A DNA stretch of 64,000 nt from Chitinophaga sp. CF118 (GTDB taxonomy: Bacteria; Bacteroidota; Bacteroidia; Chitinophagales; Chitinophagaceae). The position numbers and the translations under genes are program-made. The stretch is taken from the NCBI RefSeq assembly GCF_900112615.1, contig NZ_FOMK01000001.1, positions 1,736,001 through 1,800,000 on the forward strand, in the 5' to 3' direction. Below, one piece after another: positions 63,142 through 64,000 of this stretch. Numbering within the stretch: the stretch's first letter is position 1; the number at the start of each line of letters is the position of its first letter. The notes under the pieces are model-generated. The model saw only the letters and a list, made by a program, of their open reading frames with translations. It was not told the origin of the DNA and made no database searches.

Positions 63142-63540
63142 ATGAGTATAGATCTTTCCCCGGAAATTAGTTTCAAAACCGCCCGCAGTGGCGGTAGCGG
63201 GGGGCAGAACGTGAACAAGGTGGAAACGATGGTAGAAGGTTATTTTAATGTGGAGGCATCTGCATTATTGACTGCCGAACAAAAAATCCTGGTACAGGAA
63301 AAACTTGCAAACCGTATAAATTCAGAAGGTCTTTTGCAGGTAAGATCTCAGGAAGAGCGTACCCAGCTGGGCAATAAGCAACTGGTAGTAAAAAAAATGA
63401 ACGATCTTGTGCATAAGGCACTGATAAAACCAAGGAAGCGTATTGCCACCAGGCCATCAAAAGCAGTTAAAGAAAAACGACTTCAATTTAAAAAGCAGCT
63501 GTCTGAGAAAAAACAAGGCCGCAGGAAAGGGCTGGAATAA
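63142..63540 (+). CDS. arfB: Alternative ribosome-rescue factor B (ArfB/YaeJ-type peptidyl-tRNA hydrolase)
   Basis: Releases peptides from ribosomes stalled without a stop codon. The 132-residue protein has the catalytic GGQ (Gly20-Gly21-Gln22, in ARSGGSGGQNVNKVET) and a basic C-terminal tail (RKRIATRPSKAVKEKRL, KKQGRRKG) that in ArfB enters the empty mRNA channel. It lacks the codon-recognition domains of RF1/RF2. The stop codon abuts a promoter box for the next gene. Confidence 0.94.
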   Translation: MSIDLSPEISFKTARSGGSGGQNVNKVETMVEGYFNVEASALLTAEQKILVQEKLANRINSEGLLQVRSQEERTQLGNKQLVVKKMNDLVHKALIKPRKRIATRPSKAVKEKRLQFKKQLSEKKQGRRKGLE

Positions 63541-63541
63541 T

Positions 63542-63549
63542 TAATTTTG
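63542..63549 (+). promoter_or_regulatory. -7 promoter box TAATTTTG for flippase gene
   Basis: Perfect TAnnTTTG match immediately after the arfB stop codon and 16 nt before the proposed TTG start. Confidence 0.55.
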
Positions 63550-63565
63550 GTTAAAAATCAGGGAA

Positions 63566-64000
63566 TTGAGTATTAAATCATTAGCAGGTCAGACGGTATA
63601 CTACGGTTTTAGTAACATAGCAAGTAAACTGCTTAGCTACTTTTTAACCCCCCTTTACCTGGAATTGATGACGCAGGCGGCTTATGGAGAGATGTCTACC
63701 GTATATTCCTACGTGCCCTTTATGAGCATCCTGCTCACTTATGGCATGGAAACGGCTTTCTTCCGCTTTGCCAAAAAGGAAAACAGCCAGTCAGTACTCA
63801 GCACTTCTACTATTTCGCTGCTTGTTACCACTATTATTATCAGCATATTACTTTTATTCCTGCGGGGGCCTATTATCAATTCCTACCTGGGAGACCTCGG
63901 AGGATTGAAAGGACATCCCGGTTTTTATACTTCTATTATTATGTTCATGGCATTTGATGCCCTGACAGCCGTTCCCTTTGCCCAGCTAAGACTGGAAAAC
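63566..64000 (+). CDS. Oligosaccharide flippase / polysaccharide export protein (Wzx-like), 3' end outside window
   Basis: The first 145 codons show a MATE/MOP-fold flippase: SLAGQTVYYGFSNIASKLL, then FLTPLYLELMTQAAYGEMST, YVPFMSILLTYGMETAFFRF and ALTAVPFAQLRLEN, typical of polysaccharide biosynthesis proteins that move lipid-linked glycans across the inner membrane. The start is a TTG at 63566: an in-frame stop lies at 63542, no ATG precedes the first helix, and the first internal ATG would cut that helix. Confidence 0.85.
   Translation, partial: MSIKSLAGQTVYYGFSNIASKLLSYFLTPLYLELMTQAAYGEMSTVYSYVPFMSILLTYGMETAFFRFAKKENSQSVLSTSTISLLVTTIIISILLLFLRGPIINSYLGDLGGLKGHPGFYTSIIMFMAFDALTAVPFAQLRLEN

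Overview
The window is a piece of chromosome from a Bacteroidota bacterium, most likely a Chitinophaga or close relative in the Chitinophagaceae. The evidence is two SusC/SusD outer-membrane pairs, many Bacteroidota-type promoters (TAnnTTTG about 7 to 50 nt before start codons), a bacterial geranylgeranylglyceryl phosphate synthase, CarboxypepD_reg-like and DUF3078/DUF2490/PepSY-like secreted proteins, LytTR/LytS signalling, eukaryote-type IleRS and GlyRS, and a Lys/Ala-rich DksA-like protein. No rRNA, tRNA, CRISPR array, insertion sequence or prophage was recognised; the region looks like ordinary core chromosome with short intergenic elements.

Layout. 1-3.9 kb: 3' part of an RND efflux permease plus its TolC-like partner. 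4-6.4 kb: a CarboxypepD_reg-like secreted protein, a divergent (class II-like) PRPP synthetase and a GNAT. 6.5-12.5 kb: SusC/SusD pair 1, with a repeat-rich N-terminal linker in SusC, followed by a DUF2490 protein. 12.5-13.6 kb: YcxB-like and secreted hypothetical genes. 13.6-14.6 kb: a 1-kb gene-free stretch with a candidate small RNA. 14.6-19.5 kb: GGGP synthase and dxs (isoprenoid/ether-lipid precursors) flanking a LytS/LytTR two-component pair. 19.6-26.5 kb: a 2Fe-2S reductase, a coiled-coil protein, a decayed dps, osmC, yceI, an AraC regulator, scpA, DUF3078 and mscL. 26.5-33 kb: ppk2, EamA exporter, frr, WecA-type transferase, an orphan transketolase N-half, a LolC/E-like permease and rbfA. 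33-41.2 kb: an MsbA-like ABC exporter, a glycosyltransferase/HAD fusion, the DksA-like protein and ileS. 41.5-47.5 kb: a PepSY-like protein, a Cys-rich AraC regulator, an AsmA-like protein and gyrB. 47.6-53.7 kb: a lipoprotein, SusC/SusD pair 2 and a SIMPL protein. 54-64 kb: mfd, an oxidoreductase, glyS, a yihY-mazG-dtd-membrane protein operon, arfB and the start of a flippase.

Most interesting signals. Two intergenic elements (about 43489-43664 and 58225-58356) are built on an exact 11-nt period with dyad symmetry; their unit sequences are unrelated but their architecture is the same. Also notable are a GpgS-like glycosyltransferase fused to a HAD domain whose catalytic Asp residues are missing, an IleRS with the swapped GxHH signature associated with mupirocin hyper-resistance, a dps gene with an internal deletion, and a histone H1-like/DksA fusion lacking three of four zinc cysteines. 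Functions are assigned from recognised motifs only; no database search was run.
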